Positions 55,802 through 64,000 of a stretch of DNA of 64,000 nt are shown here, piece after piece. Both the position numbers and the translations under genes were made by a program. The notes beneath the pieces are model-generated. The model made no database searches and had not been told where the DNA came from. It saw only the letters and a list, made by a program, of their open reading frames with translations. The stretch is from Lactobacillus panisapium (GTDB taxonomy: Bacteria > Bacillota > Bacilli > Lactobacillales > Lactobacillaceae). The first letter of the stretch is position 1; every line of letters begins with the position of its first letter. The stretch covers positions 1,147,501 through 1,211,500 of the forward strand of contig NZ_CP048268.1 of assembly GCF_019469265.1 (NCBI RefSeq), written 5' to 3'.

Positions 55802-56286
55802 ATGTTATTTGCACCCTTTTTTCTATCTTTATTATTATAGCAAATTCACCGTTAGGGATAAAACGAATTGAGCAAAACTATTATTTGTACCTTCTAGTAA
55901 AAAAATGAAAAACAGGCTTAAAATTTATAAATAAGTCAAAATAACTACTTTATGATATCAAAACTTTATTATGTGTATCTAACTTACAAAATGACTAATT
56001 GCCTTGTAGAGTAGAAATGCCATTAACATATTAACATAGACATTTCTGTCTCTTTTAGGGCTCTCACAGCATTTTTCGATGTTGACAAGTTAACATATTT
56101 TTAAAAGTTTTAGAAAAATAAGATTTTTTTAAAAAAACGCTTTACTTTTCTAAAATATTTATGTACTATAAAGCATATCAATCTGCTAGCGATTTATTAT
56201 TAGTCCACAAGAGTTAATTTGTGGTAATTAATCGATTAAATTATGTAAATGTAAGTTATAGTATATTGTGAAATGAGCTTGAGAAT
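55802..56286. other. 485-bp AT-rich region upstream of the peptide operon
   Basis: Contains the palindrome TTAATCGATTAA (56228-56239), about 48 bases before the peptide start, and TATAGT near 56258 as a possible -10 box. No coding frame is convincing. TTGACA at 56082-56087 has no -10 at the correct distance. Confidence 0.5.
56228..56239. promoter_or_regulatory. Palindrome upstream of the peptide gene
   Basis: TTAATCGATTAA, perfect 12-base dyad, candidate operator of the 56-59.7 kb operon. Confidence 0.35.
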
Positions 56287-56502
56287 ATGAATGCTCTAGC
56301 TGAATCATACTTATTAATGTTAGAAAAAAAGTATAAAAAAATAATTTTAAACAAATGGGTCTGGGTAGTTGTAGGTTTAATTGTTTTTATTGGTATTGGC
56401 TCTTACGCATTTCATTGCACCAGTAGAGGATACAACTTTACTGGAAGTGTAAAATTACATTGGCCAAAGTTTTGGGAAATGGGAATAGGATGTAAACGAT
56501 AA
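56287..56502 (+). CDS. Candidate pre-peptide with membrane anchor and cationic two-cysteine tail
   Basis: The 71-residue protein has a basic N-region (EKKYKKIILNK), one helix (WVWVVVGLIVFIGIGSYA, residues 24-41) and a 30-residue tail. The tail begins FHCTSRGYN and ends WPKFWEMGIGCKR. S-Y-A at the helix end fits signal-peptidase cleavage; an M50-like protease is encoded downstream as an alternative. The tail has Cys44 and Cys69, net positive charge, three aromatic Trp/Phe clusters, and could close by one disulfide. A terminator follows directly and the exporter genes come next, as in bacteriocin loci. RBS is weak. I do not recognise the family; 'bacteriocin-like' is inference. Confidence 0.65.
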   Translation: MNALAESYLLMLEKKYKKIILNKWVWVVVGLIVFIGIGSYAFHCTSRGYNFTGSVKLHWPKFWEMGIGCKR

Positions 56503-56506
56503 ATTT

Positions 56507-56544
56507 AAAGCTGAAAGTTCTTTTAGGCTTTCAGCTTTTTTTAT
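56507..56544 (+). terminator. Hairpin between the peptide and the ABC genes
   Basis: AAAGCTGAAAG / CTTTCAGCTTT with T run. It would favour peptide expression with partial readthrough into the transport genes. Confidence 0.8.
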
Positions 56545-56573
56545 AAGTTTTAATCTGGAAGAATATTAGGACA

Positions 56574-57290
56574 ATGTTAAAAATTGAGAATTTAAATAAA
56601 ACATTTGGTAAGAAACAAATCTTTGCGAATTTAGATGCAACCTTTGGGGATACTGGTGTCACATTAATTGTTGGAATCAATGGCGTTGGAAAAACAACTT
56701 TATTAGACACAATATTAGGAATCAGTAAATATAACAGTGGGACTGTTGAGTTTAATGGACTGAGTTCTGATCAAAAAAAATTTAAAGAGCAGACATTTTA
56801 TGTTCCTTCAGACTTTTTTTTACCTGAATACATGACGGGTAAAGAATATTCTAATTTCATACTGAAACACTATCCTAATAGTAATTTAGCATTTTTTAAA
56901 AAATGTTCAGAGTGGTTAGGAATTAAAGACTCATTGAATAAAACACTAGAAACTTATTCTTTTGGAATGAAAAAGAAAATTCAACTTGCCATCATGGCAA
57001 GTTCAGGGACAACCCTAATTTTAGCTGATGAAATTTTTAATGGACTTGATTTTGAAACAACTATTTTCGTACAGAATTTATTGGATAAAATGAGTCAATC
57101 AGCTAAAATAATTATTGTTTCTCATGAACCAAGTGTTATAGACTTTTACAGCGAAGACATAAGAATACTAAATAACAAAAAATTAGAAAGAATGTATGGA
57201 ACTTCTGAGGCTGTAATTGAAAAAGTAAAGAAAGAGGGTAATTTAAATTCAAAGTTATGTCAAATGGAAAAGTATTTTAGAACTGCTTAG
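56574..57290 (+). CDS. ABC transporter ATPase of the peptide operon
   Basis: The 238-residue ATPase has Walker A VGINGVGKTTLLD near residue 38, a divergent signature (ETYSFGMKKKIQLAI near 134) and Walker B LILADEIFNGLDF near 152, then HEP switch His. AGGA lies 5-8 bases before the ATG. It is of the small export/immunity type (like NatA, SkfE or YydI). The permease follows. AT-rich codon use differs from housekeeping neighbours. Confidence 0.92.
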   Translation: MLKIENLNKTFGKKQIFANLDATFGDTGVTLIVGINGVGKTTLLDTILGISKYNSGTVEFNGLSSDQKKFKEQTFYVPSDFFLPEYMTGKEYSNFILKHYPNSNLAFFKKCSEWLGIKDSLNKTLETYSFGMKKKIQLAIMASSGTTLILADEIFNGLDFETTIFVQNLLDKMSQSAKIIIVSHEPSVIDFYSEDIRILNNKKLERMYGTSEAVIEKVKKEGNLNSKLCQMEKYFRTA

Positions 57291-57411
57291 TTTCTTTTTT
57301 AACGATTCACTACATGGCTTTTTAGACCGCCCTTTTTTTAGGAAAAAGTTAAATAGAGTTTTTCTGGGCATCGGCCTTTTCGCTGTTTACTATTTATACT
57401 TTTGGTTAAAT

Positions 57412-58608
57412 ATGCAGCAACTTTCAACTATTTCTAATTTAGCAAATACTTTTAATAAATCAAGGTATTTAATCGCGGCAAAGCAAACGTTAAGTAGCTA
57501 TTACAATTTATGCTTAGTCTTAAGTGTATTGATATATATCTTAGTTAATGCAACTTTTCAATTAACTCGTAATGCTTTGCATATAGCTAAAACTTTACCA
57601 TTTTCAGAAAAAGAAATCTGGCTATCACAAAAAATTTTTAAGATGATAAGTGGACTTTTTATCTTTGAGATTGTTTTAATAGTTTTGATTCCTAGTATTA
57701 AGCTAATAACTCATAATGTATTTTACTGTTTTATTCTTTTAGTTAACTTTCACCTAATTTTTTTAAGTCTATTTCTTATTCTAGATTTAATTTATGATTT
57801 TATTTTAGTTAATGTGCGTTCAAATACTAAATTAGTTGCTACATTTATGGATATACTGTTTGTAACATTGGTATCAGTTTATGCTTTTACAGCAAGATTT
57901 AAAGTTGATTATTTAGTTGGCCTGATCAAATTTAATGTAGGCAAGTTAATAAGATTCTCCTTTTTTATCTTACTTTGTATACTGATTATGCTAAATACAA
58001 TTACTCTAATACTGCAGCCACAAGAAATCATATCTAAAAAAAACAAATTTTGGAAATTGCCATTAATTGACTTCAAAAATATTATAGAAATTAGTTTACC
58101 AGCTATAATAAGAACACCAAATTTTGCCTATATTTTTTTATTTACGATAGTGATATTTTTATTCTCATCAATATACAATTCTGCAAATGATACTTTAAAT
58201 AACATGATGTTTGTTTTTCCTTTGATTGGTGTATCTGGAATTAGCTACTCTGATGCAACTCTAAAGTTCAGAAAACATTTCAAACTTTATAATATCTCCG
58301 AAAAATACGAGTTGTTGTCTATATTATTTACCGGCGTTGTGATATTAATTCCTGCTTTAGTAATTTCATTAATAAAGTTGAGAAATTTAGATGTCTTTGC
58401 TTTTGGATTCTCTATTTATTTATCTTCAATAATCTTAGGATTTTTGTTGCCTAAATCATATGGAAGTGTTAACGAAACCATATCGTCGATAATAATTTTA
58501 ATTGTTATAGTTCTCTTATCACTAACTTTGGTAAAAGCTGAGCTTTTATATATAATAATTTGCTTTTTGATATTTATCTTATTTATGATTTTAAAAAAGG
58601 GGATGTAA
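57412..58608 (+). CDS. ABC transporter permease of the peptide operon (start uncertain)
   Basis: The 398-residue frame has ten or so hydrophobic segments in two blocks, as in SkfF-like permeases. The same frame stays open upstream of the ATG, back past 57290, and encodes DSLHGFLDRPFFRKKLNRVF and LGIGLFAVYYLYFW, a good first transmembrane helix. That extension has no ATG, GTG or TTG; only ATT (57274) or CTG (57283) are present after GGAAAAG at 57266. So the true start is either non-canonical, overlapping the ATPase gene, or lost. Starting at 57412 would drop the first helix. Confidence 0.75.
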   Translation: MQQLSTISNLANTFNKSRYLIAAKQTLSSYYNLCLVLSVLIYILVNATFQLTRNALHIAKTLPFSEKEIWLSQKIFKMISGLFIFEIVLIVLIPSIKLITHNVFYCFILLVNFHLIFLSLFLILDLIYDFILVNVRSNTKLVATFMDILFVTLVSVYAFTARFKVDYLVGLIKFNVGKLIRFSFFILLCILIMLNTITLILQPQEIISKKNKFWKLPLIDFKNIIEISLPAIIRTPNFAYIFLFTIVIFLFSSIYNSANDTLNNMMFVFPLIGVSGISYSDATLKFRKHFKLYNISEKYELLSILFTGVVILIPALVISLIKLRNLDVFAFGFSIYLSSIILGFLLPKSYGSVNETISSIIILIVIVLLSLTLVKAELLYIIICFLIFILFMILKKGM

Positions 58609-58615
58609 AAGAATT

Positions 58616-58876
58616 ATGAATTTTTTTAAAGGTATAAGCCTAGGAAGTTGTACATATTTAGTAGCTTTCATGGTTGACTATGTTGTAGAACTATTCAGGA
58701 TCAATAGCTCTGGAGAAAAGATCACGTTCTTAGGTCTAAAAATCGTTACTTCCATGCGAGAAAACTCGTTGAATACCACTTTTTCTTTAACATGGAAGGT
58801 ATTAATTACATATGCTGTTTTCATGGTTGTTTTCATGCTTATATTTTCTGCTTTTAGAAAAATAAAAAGCAGATAG
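58616..58876 (+). CDS. Small two-helix membrane protein of the peptide operon
   Basis: The 86-residue protein has two helices (GSCTYLVAFMVDYVVELF and LITYAVFMVVFMLIFSAF) separated by a polar ~35-residue loop. It starts 8 bases after the permease stop and its own stop overlaps the next gene. Size and location fit an immunity or accessory subunit of the exporter; there is no recognised family. Confidence 0.65.
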   Translation: MNFFKGISLGSCTYLVAFMVDYVVELFRINSSGEKITFLGLKIVTSMRENSLNTTFSLTWKVLITYAVFMVVFMLIFSAFRKIKSR

Positions 58877-58878
58877 TG

Positions 58879-59236
58879 ATGATTCTTTTTACAATAAATT
58901 TTATTTTATCAAGTTTTATCGTTGTATCTCTTCATGAATCAATTCATTTTGTAGTAGCAAAAATTTTGAAATTATCACCTCATTTTTATGTTAGTAAATA
59001 TGGAACACCAACAGTCAAGTATAAAAACGAAAACAAATATTTTAAGACGTTTTTAACATCTATTAGTGCCCCCTATTGTGGTGGTTGTAATCGCAATTTT
59101 GTTACCTGAATCGGATCAGTTTAATCTGATCAAATTAATGGGACTTTTAAATATATTCAATTTATTACCTATAACAACTGATGGAGAAGTTGCTATTTAT
59201 GCACTTATTAAATTATGGATAAAAATAAAAAAATAA
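58879..59236 (+). pseudogene. M50-like intramembrane zinc protease, +1 frameshift at a C5 run
   Basis: The first frame has helix 1 with VVSLHESIHFVVAKIL, holding HExxH (residues 19-23). After residue 64 (SISA) it runs off into CGGCNRNFVT and stops at 59109. In the +1 frame, entered at the run GCCCCCTATTG (C5, 59069-59073), the protein continues PIVVVVIAILLPE and GLLNIFNLLPITTDGEVAIY to a stop at 59236. NxxPxxxxDG is the second M50 motif that supplies the zinc-binding Asp. The joined product would be 118 residues. It is a pseudogene, a slippage-switched gene or an assembly error. Confidence 0.75.
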
Positions 59237-59747
59237 TATATAGCATTTTAACTATTTTTATAATAATGTTATTACTGTACATTGGCTATGCAATAACTAA
59301 AAATAATGGCGGAGGAACAGGAAAATATAATGATTGTACCTCACAGTTTATACATGAGGATACAAGTAAAATTATGAAGAAGTTAGAAAGCAAGAAACGT
59401 GGAATTTACTATTTTGGATTTCCTACCTGTCCTTGGTGTCAAGAACTTTTACCAGTATTAGACTCTTCTCTAAAAAAAATAAACTAAAGGCATATGTAGT
59501 AAATACACGAGGAAATAATTACACTAGTAGTGATAATATTAAATTAGAAACTTTCTTTATTCACTATATAAGTAAAAGAAAAGGACTAACCGTTCCTTTG
59601 ATAATAATAATAAAAAATAAAGGATCTATTCGGGCTCATATAGCAACTGTGCCAGGTCATAATGCGGAAGTTAAAAAAATGAATAATTTTCAAAAAAAGA
59701 AATTATTAAATGAATTAAATGATATATGTAAATGGTATAAAAAATAA
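59215..59747 (+). pseudogene. PedC-like membrane-anchored thioredoxin, -1 frameshift at an A8 run
   Basis: The first frame (59215-59487) encodes an N-terminal helix (IIYSILTIFIIMLLLYIGYA) and YYFGFPTCPWCQELLPVL, the thioredoxin CxxC site. It stops three codons after CTA-AAA-AAA-ATA. In the -1 frame, entered at the A8 run (59472-59479), the fold resumes with NKLKAYVVNTRGNN and has KGLTVPLIIIIKNK, the cis-proline strand that must face CxxC. The joined protein is 177 residues, the size of bacteriocin transport accessory proteins (PedC/BrcD). The run A-AAA-AAA matches slippery heptamers. Confidence 0.8.
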
Positions 59748-59831
59748 TTTATAATATAATTATTTTTTTATAGATTATTGCTATGTAGAGAATTAAAGAA
59801 TCTAAAATAAATTAAAATATTTAATTGGCAA

Positions 59832-59876
59832 AGGCTTAACCATCGATAGAATATAGATGGTTAAGCCTTTTTGTCT
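59832..59876. terminator. Terminator ending the peptide operon
   Basis: AGGCTTAACCATC ... GATGGTTAAGCCTTTTT, 12-13 bp stem with T run. Confidence 0.88.
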
Positions 59877-59956
59877 GTTTTTGCTTATTCATTTTAAAAA
59901 AGTGAATATTTTTCTTCTGAAATATCAACTCTCTATGTTAGCTTATTTTTGTTCAA

Positions 59957-59999
59957 AACAAAAAAGCGTCAAACTACTTAATAGGTCTGACGCTTAATT
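59957..59999 (-). terminator. Terminator after dnaJ
   Basis: Minus strand AAGCGTCAGACC ... TTTGACGCTTTTTTG hairpin. Confidence 0.85.
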
Positions 60000-60038
60000 G
60001 TTTAACAAGCCTTAATAAAAAGATTTGTCAGAAATATA

Positions 60039-61181
60039 TTACTGCAATTTCTCTTTTAGTCTTTCAAAAAAGCCTTTTTCTTGGGGAGTGATTGAACCGC
60101 CGCCAGCTTTAACAAAGTCCACTAAAGCTTGCTTTTGCTTTTCGTTGATTGTTTTTGGAATCTGGACTTGAATAGTAGTAACCTGATCACCATTGCCATT
60201 ACCGCGAAGGTAAGGAACACCTTCACCACGGATAGTGAATTTCTTATTTGGTTGTGTTCCTGCTGGTATCTTTAACTTCTTATCACCATGGACCGTCTTA
60301 ACCGTAATTTCATCACCAAGAGTAGCCTGAGCAAATGAGATTGGTACGGTAGTATAAATTGTGTTCCCACTACGCTCAAATTCTTTAGATGGCTTAATTC
60401 GGTAGCTTATGTACAAATCACCATAAGGTCCACCATTTTTACCTGCTTCACCTTGACCTTCATAACGGAGTTGTTGACCATTATCAATTCCGGCTGGAAT
60501 ATTAACCTCAATGGTATTTTTACCGTCTACAACGCCATTACCATGACAAGTCTTACATGGATGCTCAATGATGACACCCCGACCATGACATTTATCACAG
60601 GTAGTTTGCCGCCGAATTACACCAATCATTGACTTTTGGCTAACGGTCATTATTCCCGTACCACCACATTTGTCACAGGTAATAGGTTGAGTACCCTTTT
60701 CAGCACCGTTACCCTTGCAAGTTGGACATGTTTCACTGCGAGTATAAGAAACTTGTGTTTTCTTACCATTAATCGCATCCATAAAGTCAATTGTTAACGT
60801 ATAATCAAGATCTTCTCCGCGAGTTGGTGCTTTCGGATCAACATGACGTGACGAAGCCCCAGCACCACCAAAGAAATCATTAAAAATATCGCCGAAATCG
60901 CCAAAGCCACCGAAGTCGCCATATCCTTGGCCGGCTCCACCGCCAAAGCCGCCCTGACCATTTACGCCAGCAGAACCAAATTGGTCATATTGTGCCCGCT
61001 TTTGCTGGTCATGTAAAACTTCATATGCTTCGTTAATTTTTTTATATTTTTCTTCTGCACCAGGTTCATGATTGATATCTGGATGATACTTTTTAGCTAG
61101 TTTACGGTAAGCAGAGTTAATTTCTTTATCACTGGCATTCCGATCAACGCCTAGCACATCATAGTAATCTTCTTGTGCCAT
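60039..61181 (-). CDS. dnaJ: Co-chaperone DnaJ
   Basis: The 380-residue protein has the J domain ([20 protein letters not shown] with HPD), a Gly/Phe-rich region and four zinc motifs ([32 protein letters not shown]). It delivers clients to DnaK. It is the last gene of the hrcA operon. Confidence 0.97.
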   Translation of the reverse strand: MAQEDYYDVLGVDRNASDKEINSAYRKLAKKYHPDINHEPGAEEKYKKINEAYEVLHDQQKRAQYDQFGSAGVNGQGGFGGGAGQGYGDFGGFGDFGDIFNDFFGGAGASSRHVDPKAPTRGEDLDYTLTIDFMDAINGKKTQVSYTRSETCPTCKGNGAEKGTQPITCDKCGGTGIMTVSQKSMIGVIRRQTTCDKCHGRGVIIEHPCKTCHGNGVVDGKNTIEVNIPAGIDNGQQLRYEGQGEAGKNGGPYGDLYISYRIKPSKEFERSGNTIYTTVPISFAQATLGDEITVKTVHGDKKLKIPAGTQPNKKFTIRGEGVPYLRGNGNGDQVTTIQVQIPKTINEKQKQALVDFVKAGGGSITPQEKGFFERLKEKLQ

Positions 61182-61202
61182 CTAAAAGCTCCTTACTTTA
61201 CA

Positions 61203-61238
61203 AAAGAAAAGAACTACTTATGCGGCAGTTCTTTTCTA
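61203..61238 (-). terminator. Hairpin between dnaK and dnaJ
   Basis: Minus strand AAAAGAACTGCCGCATAAGT then AGTTCTTTT; partial terminator or processing stem that lowers dnaJ relative to dnaK. Confidence 0.6.
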
Positions 61239-61259
61239 ATTTATTCAATTATAAACCCT

Positions 61260-63122
61260 TTATTTATCTGGGTCTACCTTATGAAATTCACCATCGCCAG
61301 CAGAGCCATTATCAGAGCCGCCATCTTGTGAACCTGGGTTTTGTGGGCCTGCCTGCGGACCAGCTTGACCTTGGGCACCTTGAGCTCCACCGTTAGCTTG
61401 GTATAATTTTACGGCTAAATCTTGAGCAACTTTTGATAATTCATCCTTCTTGGTCTTCATTTCATCCAAGTTATTATCTTTTTGTGCCTTCTTCAAAGCC
61501 TCAAGAGCATCTTTAACCTTCTTAGTATCATCATCTGATACCTTGTCTTTGACTTCATCTAAGGTCTTTTCAGTTGAGAAGATTAATTGGTCAACCTCAT
61601 TGCGAAGATCGACTTCTTCCTTCTTCTTTTTATCCTCTTCAGCATGTTCTTCAGCTTCTTTTTGCATCTTTTGAATTTCTTCATCAGATAAGCCGGAAGA
61701 ACTCTTAATAGTAATCTTTTGTTCTTTTCCAGTACCCATATCCTTAGCAGATACATTAACGATACCATTCTTATCGATATCAAATGTAACTTGGATTTGT
61801 GGTACACCACGAGGAGCAGCAGGAATGTCAGTTAACTCAAAGCGACCTAAAGTCTTGTCATCAGCTGCCATTGGACGTTCACCTTGTAAAACATGGACAT
61901 CTACTGCTGGCTGATTATCAGCTGCAGTTGAGAAAATTTGACTCTTTGAAGTTGGAATTGTGGTGTTCTTCTCAATTAATTTAGTGAAGACGCCACCCAT
62001 TGTTTCAATCCCTAATGAAAGTGGTGTAACATCAAGTAATACGACATCTTTAACGTCACCAGAGATAACCCCACCTTGAATAGCAGCACCTAAAGCTACA
62101 GCTTCATCTGGGTTGATTGAATGGTCAGGTTCCTTACCAGCCCACTTTTTAACTGCTTCTTGAACAGCAGGTATACGAGTTGAACCACCGTTTAAAATAA
62201 CTTTATCAATATCGCTAACAGTTAAATCGGCATCCTTCAACGCATTATCAAATGGGATCTTGGTACGATCAACTAAATCAGCAGTCAATTCATCAAACTT
62301 AGCACGAGTTAAGTCAGCTTCAAGGTGAAGAGGACCAGACTCACCAGCAGAAATGAACGGAAGAGAAATATGAGTTGATGATACACCTGATAAATCTTTC
62401 TTAGCTTTTTCAGCAGCATCCTTTAACCGTTGTAAAGCCATCTTGTCTTTAGAAAGGTCAACGCCATTTTCATCTTTAAAGTTCTTGATAAGCCAGTCAA
62501 TAATCTTATTATCAAAGTCATCCCCACCAAGGTGAGTATCACCGTTAGTCGAAAGAACTTGGAAGACGCCGTCACCTAGTTGCAATACAGAAACATCAAA
62601 TGTACCACCACCAAGGTCGTAAACTAATACTTTCTCGTCTTCGGCATCTTTATCAAGACCGTAAGCAAGTGATGATGCAGTAGGCTCATTGATGATCCGT
62701 TTAACTTCTAAACCGGCAATCTTACCAGCGTCCTTAGTAGCTTGACGTTGTGCATCGTTGAAGTATGCAGGTACGGTGATAACTGCTTCCGTAACTTTTT
62801 CACCTAAATAATCTTCAGAAAACTTCTTGATGTATTGTAAAATCATGGCAGAAATTTCTTGTGGAGTATAAGACTTGTCGCCAATTTTTACCTTGTAATC
62901 AGTCTCACCCATATGACGCTTAATTGATGAAATTGTGTTAGGGTTAGTGATTGCTTGTCTCTTAGCAACTTCACCTACTTGAATTTCACCATCTTTAAAT
63001 GCGACAACGGATGGAGTGGTACGGTTACCTTCTGGGTTAGTAATAATCTTTGGTTCTTTACCCTCTAAAACTGCTACTGCTGAGTTAGTGGTTCCGAGGT
63101 CAATACCGATAACTTTTGACAT
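61260..63122 (-). CDS. dnaK: Hsp70 chaperone DnaK
   Basis: The 620-residue protein starts [20 protein letters not shown], with [14 protein letters not shown] near residue 170 and [13 protein letters not shown] near 310. The C-terminal tail is Gly/Gln/Asn-rich. GGAAG precedes the ATG at 63122, preferred over a start 18 bases upstream that overlaps the grpE stop. Confidence 0.98.
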   Translation of the reverse strand: MSKVIGIDLGTTNSAVAVLEGKEPKIITNPEGNRTTPSVVAFKDGEIQVGEVAKRQAITNPNTISSIKRHMGETDYKVKIGDKSYTPQEISAMILQYIKKFSEDYLGEKVTEAVITVPAYFNDAQRQATKDAGKIAGLEVKRIINEPTASSLAYGLDKDAEDEKVLVYDLGGGTFDVSVLQLGDGVFQVLSTNGDTHLGGDDFDNKIIDWLIKNFKDENGVDLSKDKMALQRLKDAAEKAKKDLSGVSSTHISLPFISAGESGPLHLEADLTRAKFDELTADLVDRTKIPFDNALKDADLTVSDIDKVILNGGSTRIPAVQEAVKKWAGKEPDHSINPDEAVALGAAIQGGVISGDVKDVVLLDVTPLSLGIETMGGVFTKLIEKNTTIPTSKSQIFSTAADNQPAVDVHVLQGERPMAADDKTLGRFELTDIPAAPRGVPQIQVTFDIDKNGIVNVSAKDMGTGKEQKITIKSSSGLSDEEIQKMQKEAEEHAEEDKKKKEEVDLRNEVDQLIFSTEKTLDEVKDKVSDDDTKKVKDALEALKKAQKDNNLDEMKTKKDELSKVAQDLAVKLYQANGGAQGAQGQAGPQAGPQNPGSQDGGSDNGSAGDGEFHKVDPDK

Positions 63123-63140
63123 TAATAATCTTCCTTTCAA

Positions 63141-63734
63141 TTATTGTGCAACAACAACCATTGCTGGTCTTAGTGTACGATCTTTATATGAATATCCTTT
63201 TTGTAAAACTTGAACAACGTGATCTTTTTGTTCATCATTTTCAGCTTCTACAGTTTGTACTGCTTGATGTAAATTAGGATCAAATTTAGCTCCCTCAGCT
63301 TCAATTTCACTGATACCATGATCCTTCATCGCCTTAATCAAAGAATCCAAAGTCATTTGGACACCCTTTTTAAGTTGTTTAGAAGCTTCATCATCTACTT
63401 TAGTATTCAAGGCACGTTCAAGGTTATCCATTGCTGGTAGAACATCCTTTGCTAAAGATTGTGATTCATACTTGATTAATTGTGCACGCTCATTATTGTA
63501 GCGATTTTGCATATTTTGCATTTCCGCTTGACTACGAAGGAATTTGTCCTCCAAGTCTTTCTTTTCTTCTTGAGCTTTGGCTAAATTTTCCGCAAGCTTT
63601 TTTTCTGCGGATTTTTGATCTTTGTGTTCGTCAACCTTAGTACTTACTTTGCTTTTTTCATCTTTTTTAGCTTTTTCTGTTTGACTTTTATCTTTGGCCA
63701 AATCTTTTTCGCTAACATATTTTTCCTTACTCAC
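63141..63734 (-). CDS. grpE: Nucleotide exchange factor GrpE
   Basis: The 197-residue protein has a charged N-terminal coiled coil and the GrpE core [20 protein letters not shown] near residue 68, then [12 protein letters not shown] and [20 protein letters not shown]. It releases ADP from DnaK. Confidence 0.96.
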   Translation of the reverse strand: MSKEKYVSEKDLAKDKSQTEKAKKDEKSKVSTKVDEHKDQKSAEKKLAENLAKAQEEKKDLEDKFLRSQAEMQNMQNRYNNERAQLIKYESQSLAKDVLPAMDNLERALNTKVDDEASKQLKKGVQMTLDSLIKAMKDHGISEIEAEGAKFDPNLHQAVQTVEAENDEQKDHVVQVLQKGYSYKDRTLRPAMVVVAQ

Positions 63735-63746
63735 GGCTAACCTCCT

Positions 63747-64000
63747 TTATTTAAACCTACCATAATATTCAAGTAGTTTCTTAGCCAATTCATTTCTAAA
63801 GTATTCCAAAAGGCCAATAACTTGTGAATATGGCATATTATTCGGGCCAAGTAAAGCAATTATGCCCTTGCCATGGGAGCCAACGCTATACTCTGCCGTA
63901 AGCAGACTATAATCTCTTAACAAATCATTTGACAATTCAGAACCCAAACTTACACGTACCGGATATTTGCCACCATCTGAATTAGTCTTGTCATCAACAA
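63747..64000 (-). CDS. hrcA: Heat-inducible repressor HrcA (C-terminal part; start beyond window)
   Basis: The 84 visible codons encode the C-terminus of HrcA with [20 protein letters not shown] and [20 protein letters not shown]. It represses groE and its own operon by binding CIRCE. The operator itself would lie upstream of the missing start. It precedes grpE by 12 bases. Confidence 0.93.
   Translation of the reverse strand, partial: VDDKTNSDGGKYPVRVSLGSELSNDLLRDYSLLTAEYSVGSHGKGIIALLGPNNMPYSQVIGLLEYFRNELAKKLLEYYGRFK

Noticed and set aside
56082..56087. TTGACA upstream of the peptide operon
   Set aside because: No -10 box at 16-19 bases; not called as a promoter.

Overview
The window looks like a chromosomal segment of a low-GC Lactobacillaceae, most likely Lactobacillus sensu stricto (acidophilus/delbrueckii type). 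The evidence is a secreted protein with S-layer-associated (SLAP) repeats, T-box leaders, cre-like sites, the hrcA-grpE-dnaK-dnaJ / lepA / recJ / apt housekeeping block, a P3A proton ATPase, LctP, DegV and GlpF/DhaKLM glycerol genes. The species cannot be fixed from sequence reading alone.

Layout. 1-3000: a valine-type T-box and the BCAA carrier BrnQ (cut by the window edge), CutC, and an aspartylglucosaminidase-family gene interrupted by one in-frame TAA. 3000-9200: a dicarboxylate (DASS) transporter with two paralogous FAD/FMN reductases of the fumarate/urocanate type and a divergent LysR regulator, probably an anaerobic electron-acceptor module. 9200-12200: glpF and dhaKLM with a cre site. 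12200-15100: nitroreductase, SLAP surface protein, GT8 glycosyltransferase, HU. 15100-18060: methionine ABC transporter metQNI under a methionine-specific T-box. 18060-25600: DHFR, a stand-alone TipAS protein, PnuC, a CPA2 antiporter with an attenuator-like leader, two MerR-controlled redox units with the diagnostic 19-bp promoter spacer, and azlCD with an XRE-cupin regulator.

25600-36400 is accessory: a small secreted protein, a possible 30-residue amphipathic peptide next to a CPBP protein with a degenerate first motif, an efflux-like membrane protein with its TetR and operator, an IS3-like scar, an XRE/ImmA pair beside tRNA-Ser(CGA), a NatAB-like ABC exporter, an XRE-membrane regulator, and a decaying family of small membrane proteins sharing a repeated promoter element. 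36400-49800: lactate permease, DegV, enolase, ASCH protein, YxeA, P3A ATPase, a metal ABC exporter/importer pair without binding protein, and MFS and TSUP transporters that share a 17-bp upstream motif next to an AraC regulator. 50000-55800 and 60000-64000: apt, recJ, lepA and the hrcA-grpE-dnaK-dnaJ operon.

The most interesting locus is 56287-59747, a very AT-rich plus-strand operon inserted between dnaJ and lepA. It encodes a 71-residue membrane-anchored pre-peptide with a cationic two-cysteine tail, then a terminator, then an ABC ATPase, an ABC permease, a small two-helix membrane protein, an M50-like metalloprotease and a PedC-like thioredoxin (CPWC). The protease and the thioredoxin are each split by a single frameshift at a homopolymer run (C5 and A8), and the permease start is also abnormal. 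It resembles the skf/yyd/bacteriocin logic (peptide, membrane protease, exporter/immunity ABC, disulfide enzyme) but has no visible radical-SAM enzyme, and I do not recognise the peptide.
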